A stretch of DNA of 46,669 nucleotides from positions 1 to 46,669 of the forward strand of contig JAGBXS010000082.1 of the NCBI GenBank assembly GCA_017629175.1. Reading direction: 5' to 3'. Made by a program: the position numbers and the translations under genes. Of the stretch, positions 24,683 to 33,869 are shown one piece after another. Below the pieces are notes generated by a model. That model had not been told where the DNA came from and ran no database searches. It saw nothing but the letters and a program-made list of their open reading frames with translations. Within the stretch, counting starts at the first letter, position 1. Each line of letters opens with the position of its first letter. Source of the stretch: Clostridia bacterium. GTDB lineage: Bacteria; Bacillota; Clostridia; Oscillospirales; CAG-382.

Positions 24683-26194
24683 TTACGCTCTGTGGCCTCC
24701 GATCTGCCGATTTCTTTCTTGCGCGGTAGCGCCTTCCTCTAAGTTCATTCCCTTCAAAAGAATGTTTTTTCCGTACTTGTGTTTCATAGAGAGAACGGCT
24801 TTTTGTAAGCGTCTCTCTGCTTCTGCGGAGTCCCTCTCCTGCTGTCGGATCGTTTCGCAGGCGGTAACATCCGAGAACATTTCCAGCTGCAGCTCTTCGT
24901 ACTTTACGGGGGCTTTTTCTGTCGGCAAAATCCGATTGGCACACAAGGTAACGCGACGAACCAATAAAGAGGGATCTGTTACACGGTTGAAAATCTTTGT
25001 CATAGCGGCGACGATTTGTTTCCCGGAGGAGGTATATTGAGCCAAGGTTTCTGTTCCGTGGGCGTGCTTGGGCACGTTTCGGCCGTAATGATCCTTCGTC
25101 GTGTTTCCTGCGAACGCCGCGGCGCGAACGGGATCGGATAAGTTTTCTGCATCGTAACCGATGGTTAAGGTGACCTGATCGGTTACCACGCCCCGCTCCA
25201 CAAGATCGTATGCCAAGAGATCCGCCATTTCTTTTACGATCAGCTGTGTTTGCTGCCACGTGTAAGGCTTAGACAGAACCTGCCCGGAGCTGATACTGTT
25301 CGTGGTGGGCTTATATGCCTTGATCTGATCCATGGTACACGGCTCGTATCCCCAAGCGTGATCAATCAAAAGCTCTGCGTTTACACCAAAGAGTCGGTAA
25401 AGAAGATCTTCCCCCGCTCCGGTCAATGATGCCATAGCAATGTCTCCCATCGTTAAAATGCGGTATTTTTCCAGCTTGCCCGCGTATCCACCGCCAATGC
25501 GCCAGAAATCGGTGAGCGGACGGTGATCCCACAAGGTTTTGCGATACGTGTATTCGTCCAGCTGTGCGATGCGGACGCCGTCTTGATCAGCGGGAATGTG
25601 TTTGGCGGTGATATCCATCGCCACTTTTGCCAGATAGAGATTGCTTCCGATCCCGGCGGTTGCGGTAATTCCGGTTTCCTTGATCACATCCCGCAACAGC
25701 TTCATGACAAACTCCCTTGGCGTGGATTTTTCGTAATTGAGATATGGTGTTACGTCGATAAAAACTTCGTCTATGGAATACGCAAAAATATCCTCCGGCG
25801 CTACGTAACGAAGATAGATCTCAAAAATTTTGCTGCTGTAATGCATATATTGCGCCATGCGAGGCGTGGCAACAATAAAATCCAAAGCAAGCGAAGGGTC
25901 TGCGGCCAGCTCGTTTTGATCGTAAGAGGTTCCGTTCAGAACACCGTTAGGAGCATTCAATGCGCGGATGCGATTCACTTCTTTAACCTTGGGCGCAACC
26001 TCAAACAAACGCGGCCTTCCCGGAATTCCGTACGCCTTCAATGCAGGTGAAACCGCCAGGCAGATGGTCTTATCGGTGCGGGATGCATCCGCTACTACCA
26101 AATGCGTATGTAAGGGATCCAACCCCCGTTCTATACATTCTACAGAAGCGTAGAATGATTTTAGATCGATGCATACGTAATATCTTTGTTCCAT
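24683..26194 (-). CDS. Y-family DNA polymerase (UmuC/DinB-like)
   Basis: This translesion polymerase has 503 residues. Its palm residues are visible as D10 in CIDLKSFYASVE and the Asp-Glu pair in YSIDEVFIDVTPY. The steric-gate region (DLKSFYASVECIERG), the helix-hairpin-helix thumb (FWRIGGGYAGKLEKYRI) and the little-finger domain follow. A likely beta-clamp binding motif, QLEMF, sits near residue 441 in the tail. The length and the long tail fit the UvrX/UmuC-like group of Firmicutes rather than short DinB. The gene is controlled by a perfect promoter with a LexA box just downstream, so it should be induced by DNA damage. Confidence 0.93.
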   Translation of the reverse strand: MEQRYYVCIDLKSFYASVECIERGLDPLHTHLVVADASRTDKTICLAVSPALKAYGIPGRPRLFEVAPKVKEVNRIRALNAPNGVLNGTSYDQNELAADPSLALDFIVATPRMAQYMHYSSKIFEIYLRYVAPEDIFAYSIDEVFIDVTPYLNYEKSTPREFVMKLLRDVIKETGITATAGIGSNLYLAKVAMDITAKHIPADQDGVRIAQLDEYTYRKTLWDHRPLTDFWRIGGGYAGKLEKYRILTMGDIAMASLTGAGEDLLYRLFGVNAELLIDHAWGYEPCTMDQIKAYKPTTNSISSGQVLSKPYTWQQTQLIVKEMADLLAYDLVERGVVTDQVTLTIGYDAENLSDPVRAAAFAGNTTKDHYGRNVPKHAHGTETLAQYTSSGKQIVAAMTKIFNRVTDPSLLVRRVTLCANRILPTEKAPVKYEELQLEMFSDVTACETIRQQERDSAEAERRLQKAVLSMKHKYGKNILLKGMNLEEGATAQERNRQIGGHRA

Positions 26195-26199
26195 GCGGT

Positions 26200-26213
26200 C
26201 GAACCTCTGTTCG
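26200..26213. promoter_or_regulatory. LexA (SOS) box
   Basis: CGAAC-N4-GTTCG, a perfect half-site pair of the Gram-positive SOS box, lies 6 nt before the polymerase ATG and about 6-19 nt downstream of the expected transcription start. The AGAGG Shine-Dalgarno sequence sits inside the box. Confidence 0.9.
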
Positions 26214-26225
26214 GATTATGACTTT

Positions 26226-26254
26226 ATTATACTCCATTCCGACGGGTTTGTCAA
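26226..26254 (-). promoter_or_regulatory. Consensus promoter of the Y-family polymerase operon
   Basis: TTGACA, exactly 17 nt, TATAAT on the minus strand: a perfect sigma-A promoter, which would need tight repression by the LexA box just downstream. Confidence 0.92.
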
Positions 26255-26287
26255 GAGAAAAACAAACAAATGTTCCGATTTCCGTAA

Positions 26288-26324
26288 AAAGGAAACGGCA
26301 TCCCCTGCAAATTGGGAATGCCGT
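26288..26324 (-). terminator. Intrinsic terminator of the lipoprotein gene
   Basis: On the minus strand a stem of about 10 bp (arms 26295-26305 and 26314-26324, one mismatch or bulge) is followed by a T-rich run (TTTCCTTTTT). Confidence 0.75.
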
Positions 26325-26331
26325 AATTTGA

Positions 26332-28071
26332 TCAGCTTGCAGCGAAGGATTTAGTTTGACCGCCTACAGTGATGGTGTACCTTTCCCCTTTGGTCATTTC
26401 GGGTGCGCTTAAGATCACAAGACCGAAGGAAAGCTCGGGAGCATAGGAGAATAAGACGCTGCCCTCTGCGTCCTCCAGAAGAATGGAAGCGCCTGCCGCC
26501 TGGCTTCCCACGTTGATGGCAAGAACTCCCTGTCCTGCGCTGCTGAAGGTTTGAGCCATACCTCCGGAAGCGCCTGTGCCGATGAAGGTTCCTCCGGTAA
26601 TAGAACCGGTAGAATCATAGTCAAGGATAGCCGTGTCTCCACGGGTGGGCCCGCAGACAGTGGTTTGTCCACCCGTGATGGAAAGAGTTCCGTTGGCATC
26701 CAACCCGTCACCGGAAGCATTGACGTAAAGCTTACCGCCGGAGATCAGAATACTGCCGTTGCCCGCGGACATGCCTCCCCCATGGCCGCCCTGACCACCG
26801 GGTCCGCCGGGACGTCCACCGCCGGGTCTGCCGCCTCCAAAGCCGTCTCCCCCGCCGAATCCGCCTCCAAAGCCACTGGAATCCGTACCGCCTGCGGCAT
26901 TCAGGCCGTCGTCGCTGGCGTAAAGGGAGATATCCCCGCCGGAGATGGATATGTTCAAGGCTTCCAGACCTTCGTAGCTTTTGGTTACGCGGATCTTCCC
27001 ATCGGTAACGGAAAGGGTCTCGTCGGCATGAAAACCGTCGTCGCCTGTGGAAACGGTGAATTCCCCGCCGGTGACAACGATGGAGGTGTTGGAATGCACG
27101 CCGTCGTCTGCGGAATCAATATGGAAGGTGCCGCCGGAAAGTGCCATGCTACCTGAGGCCTTGAGTCCTTTCATACTTTCGCCGCTTGCAGACGCTCCTG
27201 CGCCCCCGCCTGCTGTGATCTTGTATTCGCCGCCAATGATCTGCAGGTAATTGCTTGCGCTGATGCCATCGCCTTGGGCTTTGATGTCATACGTGCCGCT
27301 TTCCAGATATACAAAGCCTTTTTCGGTATCCTCATCGTTGTCGGCTTGTATGCCGTCCTTGCCTGCTTTGACGGTTAAGGTGCTGCCGGAAATACGAATG
27401 CTGTCATTGGCGGATAATCCGTGAGAAGCGGCGGTGATTTGGTAAATACCGCCTGTGAGAACCAGATCATCCTTGGAAACTATGCCGTGCCCTGCGGGAG
27501 AATCTACGGTCAGCTTTCCCTCTCCGTTGATTGTTAGATCTTGCTTGGAGAAGATGGTGCCGTCGATATCGGTGTCGTCTATCGGTTCATAGCGTTCGCC
27601 GCTTGAAAGGTGGTTTTCACTACCTTCCGCAAGGGTTAAAAACACCTTATCTCCCGAAAGAATATATAGTGCGGCAGAGGTCTCGCTGTGGATCTGCACG
27701 CCGTCAAAAACAATTTGTAGCTTTGCGGTGTCGGGAGGATTTACGACAATGGTACCGTTGTTCAGCTTCCCGGTAACGTAATATGAGGTATCCTGCGTTA
27801 AGGTGATGATGCTACCTTCGATATCCACGGCAGAGGAATCGGAACTTGCCGTGTCTCCTGATAATTGAATATGAACGCAGTCCTTGGTGTCGAACTCCGT
27901 TTCGTGATCCCTGTCGGTAAACATATCCGAGGTATTCTCTGCAAAGCTCATGTCAACAGAAACGGCTTCCGGAGGCTCTGCGCTTTCGTTGCCCACGGGA
28001 AAAGAGGACATCTCGCAACCGCACAGAAGACCTGCGCATAGCAAAACGGCTAAAAATCGAATGAGTTTCAT
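26332..28071 (-). CDS. Cthe_2159-like carbohydrate-binding beta-helix lipoprotein
   Basis: The 579-residue protein starts with a lipoprotein signal (lipobox LLCGC, Cys near 19), so it should be anchored outside the membrane. From about 90 to 500 it is built from repeats of roughly 20-25 residues of the type ISGGxxxVxAxxDGLxANxxL, as in the Cthe_2159 family of right-handed beta-helices, whose founder binds polygalacturonate. A glycine-rich insert with GGRPGG and GGF motifs lies near 395-435. The gene is divergent from a response regulator/histidine kinase pair, and a 34-bp imperfect palindrome lies between them. The ligand in this organism is unknown. Confidence 0.85.
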   Translation of the reverse strand: MKLIRFLAVLLCAGLLCGCEMSSFPVGNESAEPPEAVSVDMSFAENTSDMFTDRDHETEFDTKDCVHIQLSGDTASSDSSAVDIEGSIITLTQDTSYYVTGKLNNGTIVVNPPDTAKLQIVFDGVQIHSETSAALYILSGDKVFLTLAEGSENHLSSGERYEPIDDTDIDGTIFSKQDLTINGEGKLTVDSPAGHGIVSKDDLVLTGGIYQITAASHGLSANDSIRISGSTLTVKAGKDGIQADNDEDTEKGFVYLESGTYDIKAQGDGISASNYLQIIGGEYKITAGGGAGASASGESMKGLKASGSMALSGGTFHIDSADDGVHSNTSIVVTGGEFTVSTGDDGFHADETLSVTDGKIRVTKSYEGLEALNISISGGDISLYASDDGLNAAGGTDSSGFGGGFGGGDGFGGGRPGGGRPGGPGGQGGHGGGMSAGNGSILISGGKLYVNASGDGLDANGTLSITGGQTTVCGPTRGDTAILDYDSTGSITGGTFIGTGASGGMAQTFSSAGQGVLAINVGSQAAGASILLEDAEGSVLFSYAPELSFGLVILSAPEMTKGERYTITVGGQTKSFAAS

Positions 28072-28128
28072 AAGGTGACCTTTCGAGGAAGATTTCTTGA
28101 TTTGTGATGTGATTTTACTACCCGAAAC

Positions 28129-28162
28129 TTAAATCAACTCAAAAAATTTTAAGTGGATTTAA
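28129..28162. promoter_or_regulatory. Imperfect 34-bp palindrome between the lipoprotein gene and the two-component genes
   Basis: Outer arms TTAAATC and GATTTAA are perfect and the inner positions mostly mirror each other (ACT..AGT, AAAA..TTTT). The site lies 31 nt upstream of the response-regulator -35 box and is a candidate operator for it. No protein binding is shown by sequence alone. Confidence 0.5.
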
Positions 28163-28192
28163 TGTCTATGTACTAAGTTTTTATCAGATGGA

Positions 28193-28221
28193 TTGAAATT
28201 TGATAAAAAATGTGGTATGAT
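28193..28221 (+). promoter_or_regulatory. Promoter of the two-component operon
   Basis: TTGAAA, 17 nt, TATGAT on the plus strand, about 24 nt before the response-regulator start. Confidence 0.75.
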
Positions 28222-28244
28222 AAAACGGAAAGGACGTGAATAAA

Positions 28245-28916
28245 ATGAGGATCCTGCTTGCAGAAGACGAACGTTCGTTGGCAAGGGCGCTTTTAAAGAT
28301 CTTCGAAAAGAACCACTTCTCCGCCGACGCAGTATATGATGGTGAAGAGGCTTTAGATTATCTGGAAAACGGAAATTACGACGTTGCCATTCTTGACGTC
28401 ATGATGCCAAAGATGGACGGGATCACCGTATTAAAAACGATACGTTCGAATGGAAATAAAATTCCGGTGATGATCTTGACCGCCAAAGCGGAGATCGACG
28501 ATAAGGTTTTGGGGCTGGACAGCGGAGCCAATTATTATCTCACCAAGCCTTTCGCTACGAAGGAGCTGTTGGCGGGGATACGTGCCATCACTCGCAGTGT
28601 GGCAGAATTGGATTCCAAGCTGATGTTGGGGAATATTACCTTGGATCGCAAGACATTTACTCTTTCCTCCGAAAGCGGAAGCTTCCGCCTTGCGAACAAA
28701 GAATTTCAAATGATGGAGATGCTGATAACCAATCCCAGGAGACTGATCTCGACTGAGCTGTTCATGGAAAAGATCTGGGGCTATGACAGTGATTCAGAGA
28801 TCAACGTCGTTTGGGTATACATCTCTTATCTGCGAAAAAAGCTTGCCGCTTTGAATGCGAATATTGAAATTAAGGCCACCCGTAATGCGGGGTATTCCTT
28901 GGAGAGTTCCGTATGA
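28245..28916 (+). CDS. OmpR/PhoB-family response regulator
   Basis: The 223-residue protein has a receiver domain with the acidic pair E7-D8, phospho-acceptor D51 (AILDVMMPKMDG), the LTAKA threonine and TKPF lysine, and a C-terminal winged helix of OmpR type (EFQMMEMLITNPRRLISTELFMEKIWGYDSDSEINVVWVYISYLRKKL). I chose the ATG at 28245, about 10 nt after GGAAAGG; the GTG at 28236 sits too close to that site. The stop overlaps the kinase start by 4 nt. The divergent beta-helix lipoprotein is the obvious candidate target. Confidence 0.96.
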   Translation: MRILLAEDERSLARALLKIFEKNHFSADAVYDGEEALDYLENGNYDVAILDVMMPKMDGITVLKTIRSNGNKIPVMILTAKAEIDDKVLGLDSGANYYLTKPFATKELLAGIRAITRSVAELDSKLMLGNITLDRKTFTLSSESGSFRLANKEFQMMEMLITNPRRLISTELFMEKIWGYDSDSEINVVWVYISYLRKKLAALNANIEIKATRNAGYSLESSV

Positions 28917-30136
28917 TCAAAAAAGCAAGGATAAATTTTATTCTGCTGTCTCTCAGCTCTATTCTGGCGTTGCTTACCGTGTTGCTTTTGGGTATGAATC
29001 TTTTGAATTACCGTACAGTGGTCAAGGACGCCGATGAAATTCTGAACGTGCTTTCGGAGCACCATGGCAGATTCCCCTTAGGCGGCGAACAAGGCATTCC
29101 CGGTCTACCGCCCCATATGTCTCCCGAGTTGCCCTATGAGTCTCGCTATTTTTCCGTCAGCTTTACGAAGGACGAGCAAGTTCTCGCTGTAGAAACCAGC
29201 AAGATCGCTTCCGTTGATCGTGAGAAAGCTATACAAATGGCGGAAAACGCATTGGACGATCAGAAGAAGAAGGGATTTATCGGGAAATATCGTTACACGG
29301 TCAAGCGTGAAGGCGATTTATGCATGATCGTATTTTTGGACCACGGCAGAAAACTGGACGATTGCTACGATTTTTTACTGACGAGCATCACCATCGCCAC
29401 CATCGGTTTTCTCGTCACTGCGCTTGCCATTTGCTTTTTTGCGAAACGTATTGTGCGTCCTATTACCGAAAGCTATGAAAAACAGAAACGGTTTATCACA
29501 GATGCGGGACACGAGATCAAAACACCTTTGACCATTATCAACGCCAACGTGGATCTTTTGGAAATGGAATACGGGAAAAGCGAAAGTCTGGACGAGGTAA
29601 AGATCCAAAGTGAACGATTGGCTGCGTTGACCACGGATCTGGTTCGGTTGGCGCGGATGGAAGAGGCGGAGCGCAACCTGCAGTTGATCGACTTCCCTGT
29701 TTCCGAAAGCACCGAGGAGGTCGTTTCTTCCTTCAAGGCTTTGATCTTTTCTCAGGGAAAAACTTTGGAGTGCAGCATCGCACCCCTGCTGACCCTTAAG
29801 GGGGATCTGAAGTCCTACGAGCGTCTGGTTTCCATTTTGATGGAAAATGCAGTGAAGTACTCCTCCCGGGGAGGAAGGATCAACCTGAGTCTTACAAAGC
29901 ACGGCAGAGGGATCATGCTTACCGTTGAGAACGATACGGATAGCATAATCAATCCAAAAAACTTTGAGCATATTTTCGACCGTTTTTATCGCTTTGATTC
30001 TTCCAGAAACTCCGAAACGGGCGGGCATGGGATCGGTCTTTCTCTCGCTTATGCCATCGTGAGTGCCCACGGAGGAAAGATCACGCCTTTTTCGGAGAAA
30101 GAATACAACTTTGGGATCACCGTCATATTACCGTAA
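28913..30136 (+). CDS. Sensor histidine kinase
   Basis: The 407-residue protein has two membrane helices (about 9-32 and 156-177) around an extracytoplasmic sensor region of about 120 residues, which includes a proline/glycine-rich HHGRFPLGGEQGIPGLPPHM stretch. Then come the dimerisation domain with phospho-acceptor H200 (DAGHEIKTPLT) and the HATPase domain with N (ILMENAVKY) and GHGIGLSLAY boxes. It is translationally coupled to the response regulator. What it senses is unknown. Confidence 0.95.
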   Translation: MIKKARINFILLSLSSILALLTVLLLGMNLLNYRTVVKDADEILNVLSEHHGRFPLGGEQGIPGLPPHMSPELPYESRYFSVSFTKDEQVLAVETSKIASVDREKAIQMAENALDDQKKKGFIGKYRYTVKREGDLCMIVFLDHGRKLDDCYDFLLTSITIATIGFLVTALAICFFAKRIVRPITESYEKQKRFITDAGHEIKTPLTIINANVDLLEMEYGKSESLDEVKIQSERLAALTTDLVRLARMEEAERNLQLIDFPVSESTEEVVSSFKALIFSQGKTLECSIAPLLTLKGDLKSYERLVSILMENAVKYSSRGGRINLSLTKHGRGIMLTVENDTDSIINPKNFEHIFDRFYRFDSSRNSETGGHGIGLSLAYAIVSAHGGKITPFSEKEYNFGITVILP

Positions 30137-30139
30137 CGC

Positions 30140-30179
30140 AAAAGACAACGACCGATCACAGCCGTTGTCTTTCTTTTTT
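30140..30179. terminator. Intrinsic terminator between the kinase and hydF
   Basis: Perfect 10-bp arms (30141-30150, 30163-30172), 12-nt loop and a T-run on the plus strand. The minus strand also has TTTT after the stem, so it may serve both convergent units. Confidence 0.88.
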
Positions 30180-31380
30180 AAAGAAGCTCCGCTACTGCCG
30201 GAAACAGCTCCACGGAACGCTTTAAGATTCCGTTTAAGTGGGCAAGCAGGATCCCGTAATTGGTAACGGGAACGCCTGCGCTCTTGCAAAGCTCCAGTCT
30301 ATGCTGCATTTCCCGCTCAGTAAGCGTGCAACCGCCGCAATGGATGACCAAGCGATAATCGGAAAGATTCTCAGGGAAGTCGCATCCTGAGGCGAAATGA
30401 AATTCCGGATCGATTCCCAGCTTTTTGCGAAGAAGGTTGGGAATCTTGACAGTTCCGATATCCTCGCATTGGCGGTGGTGGGTACAACCCTCCGCAATCA
30501 GAATAGGGTCGCCGTCTTTCAAGGCAGAAAGCGCGGAAACGCCCTCTACAACTTTCGAAAGATCACCCTTATAACGAGCCATCAAAATGGAAAAAGACGT
30601 AAGGGGGACATCTTGTGGAACGACAGAGTCGACTTTATGGAACACTTGGCTATCTGTGATGACCATACGGGGCGCTGTTCCCAGCTTATGGAGCGTTGCA
30701 TCCAGTTCGCTGTCTCGGCACACGATAGCAGAGGCTCCAGCTTCCAGTATATCACGAATGGTTTGCTGTTGTGGGAGAATCAAACGTCCTTTGGGTGCGG
30801 CTTTATCAAGGGGGACGACAAGGACGACAAAATCACCGGGTGAAAGGAGATCGGCTACGATATGGCGTTCCTCATTTTTTGGTGAAGCGACAGAAATAAT
30901 CTGTTGTTTCAAGGCGTCAATTCCCTCTCCGGAAACCGAGCTTGTAAAAACAGCAGCTTCTTGCTCCATGGAAATCGGATGCGGAAGGTCTGATTTGTTA
31001 TAGGCGATAACGTATGGAATTTTCTGTGCAACAGCCAGAGAAATTAATTGTTGTTCCGTCTCATCGAGAGGAAGAGTACAATCGGTTACAATTACCATAA
31101 CATCCGTTTTGCGGATCACCTGCATAGCTTTTTGAACACGCAACGAACCAAGCTCACCCTCATCGTCAATACCGGGGGTATCGATGATCATTACAGGTCC
31201 CAACGGCAACAATTCCATGGCTTTCAAAACGGGATCGGTGGTGGTACCCTTGGTATCGGAGACGATGGATAGTTCTTGACCGGTAAACGCGTTTATCAAG
31301 CTGGACTTCCCTGCATTTCGTTTGCCGAAAAAAGCGATATGAAGGCGTTCTCCTTTTGGAGTTTCGTTTAAACCTGCCAT
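30178..31380 (-). CDS. hydF: [FeFe]-hydrogenase maturation GTPase HydF
   Basis: HydF is the scaffold on which the 2Fe subcluster of the H-cluster is put together before transfer to the hydrogenase. The 400-residue protein has the GTPase P-loop GKRNAGKSS (19-27), DTPG (67-70) and NKSD (128-131), a dimerisation domain, and the iron-sulfur domain with C299THHRQC305 and C348GGC351. All cluster ligands are present. It is the last gene of the operon, 9 nt after hydG. Confidence 0.98.
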   Translation of the reverse strand: MAGLNETPKGERLHIAFFGKRNAGKSSLINAFTGQELSIVSDTKGTTTDPVLKAMELLPLGPVMIIDTPGIDDEGELGSLRVQKAMQVIRKTDVMVIVTDCTLPLDETEQQLISLAVAQKIPYVIAYNKSDLPHPISMEQEAAVFTSSVSGEGIDALKQQIISVASPKNEERHIVADLLSPGDFVVLVVPLDKAAPKGRLILPQQQTIRDILEAGASAIVCRDSELDATLHKLGTAPRMVITDSQVFHKVDSVVPQDVPLTSFSILMARYKGDLSKVVEGVSALSALKDGDPILIAEGCTHHRQCEDIGTVKIPNLLRKKLGIDPEFHFASGCDFPENLSDYRLVIHCGGCTLTEREMQHRLELCKSAGVPVTNYGILLAHLNGILKRSVELFPAVAELL

Positions 31381-31389
31381 ATAGATACC

Positions 31390-32808
31390 TCAAAAACGAA
31401 AATCGCGTTGTCCGGCTTGGATCTTTTCCAAGCGATCTGTTACGATATTTTGAATTTTTTGATTGGGGATAGTTTTCATTTCTTTGCCAATCAAGGCTTC
31501 GCCGATTTTTTTTGTTTCGGGAGATGCGTAGTCTTCCAAATATTCCTTGAGCGTCATCAACGCGTTTGGAAGACAGCAATTATGAATCTGACCGGATTTG
31601 CAAAGAGACATGAAACGGTCTCCTGTGCGGCCCTCTCTGTAACAAGCGGTGCAGAAGGAGGGCACATGACCAAGCTCCATGAGCCACCGAACGACCTCGT
31701 CCAAGGTGCGGCGGTCGGAAAGATCAAACTGCGCAGAGTTTTCTTCCTCAGGCTCGGGAGAAACGTATCCTCCAACGGTGGTGCGAGATCCACCCGAAAT
31801 TTGCGAGACACCCAATTCCAATACCCTTGCGCGGGCGGCAGGAGATTCGCGGGTAGAAATGATCATTCCCGTATAAGGCACCGCAACACGAATGCAAGCG
31901 ACTAACTTTGCAAAGATATCCTCCGAAATACCGTTGTCGAAGGAGGAGGGGTCAATATCATCTGCGGGACAAATGCGGGGCACGCTTATGGTGTGAGGAC
32001 CGACTCCAAAAACGGTTTCCAAATGCTCCGCGTGCATCAAGAGGCCCGCAAACTCGTAACGGTACAATTCAAGTCCAAAGAGAACTCCCAAGCCAACGTC
32101 ATCGATACCGCCCTGCATGGCTCTGTCGTGCGCCTCCGTGTGGTATGCATAGTTGCTTTTAGGGCCCGTTGGATGAAGCTTTTGATAGCTTTCCTTGTGA
32201 TAGGTTTCCTGAAACAAAATGTACGTGCCGATACCCGCTTCCTTCAGCTTACGATAGTTCTCCACGGTGGTGGCGGCAATGTTTACGTTGACGCGGCGGA
32301 TCGCGCCATTTTTGTGCTTGATGGAGTAAATGGTTTTGATGGAATCCAAAACGTATTCCAAAGGATTGTGGATAGGATCCTCACCCGTTTCAAGAGCAAG
32401 ACGTTTATGTCCCATATCCTGCAAGGCCATGACCTCTGCCTTGATCTCGTCTTGTGTCAGCTTCTTTCTTGTAATATGCTTGTTTTTCAGGTGGTAAGGA
32501 CAATAAACACAGCCGTTTACGCAATAATTGGAAAGATACAGCGGCGCAAACATAACAATTCTGTTTCCGTAGAATTCTTGCTTGATCTTCTTTGCCAGGG
32601 CGTAGATCTCTTGGTTTTGATCCTCCAATTCGCAGGCCAGCAACACTGAGGCTTCTCTGTGGGAAAGTCCTTTCATTTGTTTTGCTTTGTTCAGAATTGA
32701 GGCTATCAATTCCCTATCTGTTTTATGTTCGTCGGCATAAGAAAGCGTTTCGAGGATCTCGTCATGGTCAATAAATTCCTCAGCTTTCATGGATCCGGGA
32801 TTATACAT
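31390..32808 (-). CDS. hydG: [FeFe]-hydrogenase maturation radical SAM enzyme HydG (tyrosine lyase)
   Basis: HydG splits tyrosine to supply the CO and CN ligands of the H-cluster. The 472-residue protein has the radical-SAM motif CxxxCxxC at C96, C100 and C103, and the C-terminal segment CTACYREGRTGDRFMSLCKSG that binds the auxiliary cluster. This C-terminus distinguishes HydG from ThiH. It sits 5 nt after hydE, so translation is probably coupled. The ATG at 32808 follows an AAAGGA site. Confidence 0.98.
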   Translation of the reverse strand: MYNPGSMKAEEFIDHDEILETLSYADEHKTDRELIASILNKAKQMKGLSHREASVLLACELEDQNQEIYALAKKIKQEFYGNRIVMFAPLYLSNYCVNGCVYCPYHLKNKHITRKKLTQDEIKAEVMALQDMGHKRLALETGEDPIHNPLEYVLDSIKTIYSIKHKNGAIRRVNVNIAATTVENYRKLKEAGIGTYILFQETYHKESYQKLHPTGPKSNYAYHTEAHDRAMQGGIDDVGLGVLFGLELYRYEFAGLLMHAEHLETVFGVGPHTISVPRICPADDIDPSSFDNGISEDIFAKLVACIRVAVPYTGMIISTRESPAARARVLELGVSQISGGSRTTVGGYVSPEPEEENSAQFDLSDRRTLDEVVRWLMELGHVPSFCTACYREGRTGDRFMSLCKSGQIHNCCLPNALMTLKEYLEDYASPETKKIGEALIGKEMKTIPNQKIQNIVTDRLEKIQAGQRDFRF

Positions 32809-32813
32809 GCGAT

Positions 32814-33869
32814 TTATTCCTTTCGTAAATTCATGGATGGATGATCTCCGCGGCCAAGGACGATTGAACAGCCGATAGCGTTCATGCGTCTTGCAAGCTC
32901 GGAGATTTCAGCGGCGGATTCTGCACCGGAGTGCAGTTTATTGTTATACAAAGAGTATTTCGCCCGAACGTTCTCGGGGGATAAATTGGGCATACATACG
33001 TTTGCGCCCGCCCCGATGCCAAGCTCTCTTCCGTGAGGATGGATGGTTCCCAATGCGGTTGTAGCGGGAAGGAGCACATCCGGCAGAAGAAGCCTGATCA
33101 ATGCGAGCATAACGAGGGTTGTGGTTAACGAACCGCCCGTTTTTTCTCGGAAGGGTGTGTCCTTGTGCGGGATGAACGGACCGATTCCCACCATGTGGGG
33201 TTGAAATTCTTTCAGAAACAAAAGCTCTTTTGCCAAATGCTTGGGCTCTTGATATGGAGATCCCACCATAAAACCGCAGCCGACTTGATAGTCTAATGAT
33301 TTCAGGTCGTATAAGCACCCCATGCGCTTTTTTAAGGTTAATACAGACGGATGAAGCCTTCCGTAATGGATGGGATCGGCAGTTTCGTGGCGCAGAAGAT
33401 AACGGTCTGCACCGGAATTTTTCCATAGGCGATAGGTTTCGAAAGAATGCTCTCCGACGGACAACGTGACGGCACAATCGGGATAAAGCGATTTGACAGA
33501 AAAAACCAGATCGGCGATGGAATCGGCGGAATAATACGGATCTTCCCCGCCTTGTAAAACAAAGGATCGCAACCCGTTTTGATAACCGAGAAAACAGCAA
33601 TCCAATATCTGCTCTTTTGACAAACGGTATCTTTCGACAGTTTTGTTGGAAGCGCGGATACCGCAATAAAAGCAGTTGTTTTTGCAATAATTGGTAAATT
33701 CTATAAGTCCGCGCACGTAGATACCGTTCCCAAAATGAGCCGCTTTGACTTCCGATGCGGCTTGAAACAGCTCGCGGTGGGTATCCGAATTGGAACGATA
33801 CAGAATATCCTCCAATGCTTCGGCGGGAAGGCACTCCCCTGCCTTTGCAAGATCTAAGATCGTTTTCAC
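32814..33869 (-). CDS. hydE: [FeFe]-hydrogenase maturation radical SAM enzyme HydE
   Basis: HydE works between HydG and HydF in building the dithiolate-bridged diiron unit. The 351-residue protein has the radical-SAM cysteines C62, C66 and C69 (YCKNNCFYCGI), the LQGGEDPYY segment after them, and the GIGPFIPHKDTPF motif of the BioB-like barrel. I chose the GTG at 33869 behind GGGGGAAG; it overlaps the stop of the upstream regulator gene (GTGA). Upstream codons in this frame are not coding-like. Confidence 0.97.
   Translation of the reverse strand: MKTILDLAKAGECLPAEALEDILYRSNSDTHRELFQAASEVKAAHFGNGIYVRGLIEFTNYCKNNCFYCGIRASNKTVERYRLSKEQILDCCFLGYQNGLRSFVLQGGEDPYYSADSIADLVFSVKSLYPDCAVTLSVGEHSFETYRLWKNSGADRYLLRHETADPIHYGRLHPSVLTLKKRMGCLYDLKSLDYQVGCGFMVGSPYQEPKHLAKELLFLKEFQPHMVGIGPFIPHKDTPFREKTGGSLTTTLVMLALIRLLLPDVLLPATTALGTIHPHGRELGIGAGANVCMPNLSPENVRAKYSLYNNKLHSGAESAAEISELARRMNAIGCSIVLGRGDHPSMNLRKE

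Noticed and set aside
26720..26880. Glycine-rich repeats in the lipoprotein gene as a collagen-like or silk-like protein
   Set aside because: The repeats are a short insert (about 40 residues) within a regular beta-helix, without Gly-x-y periodicity over a useful length.
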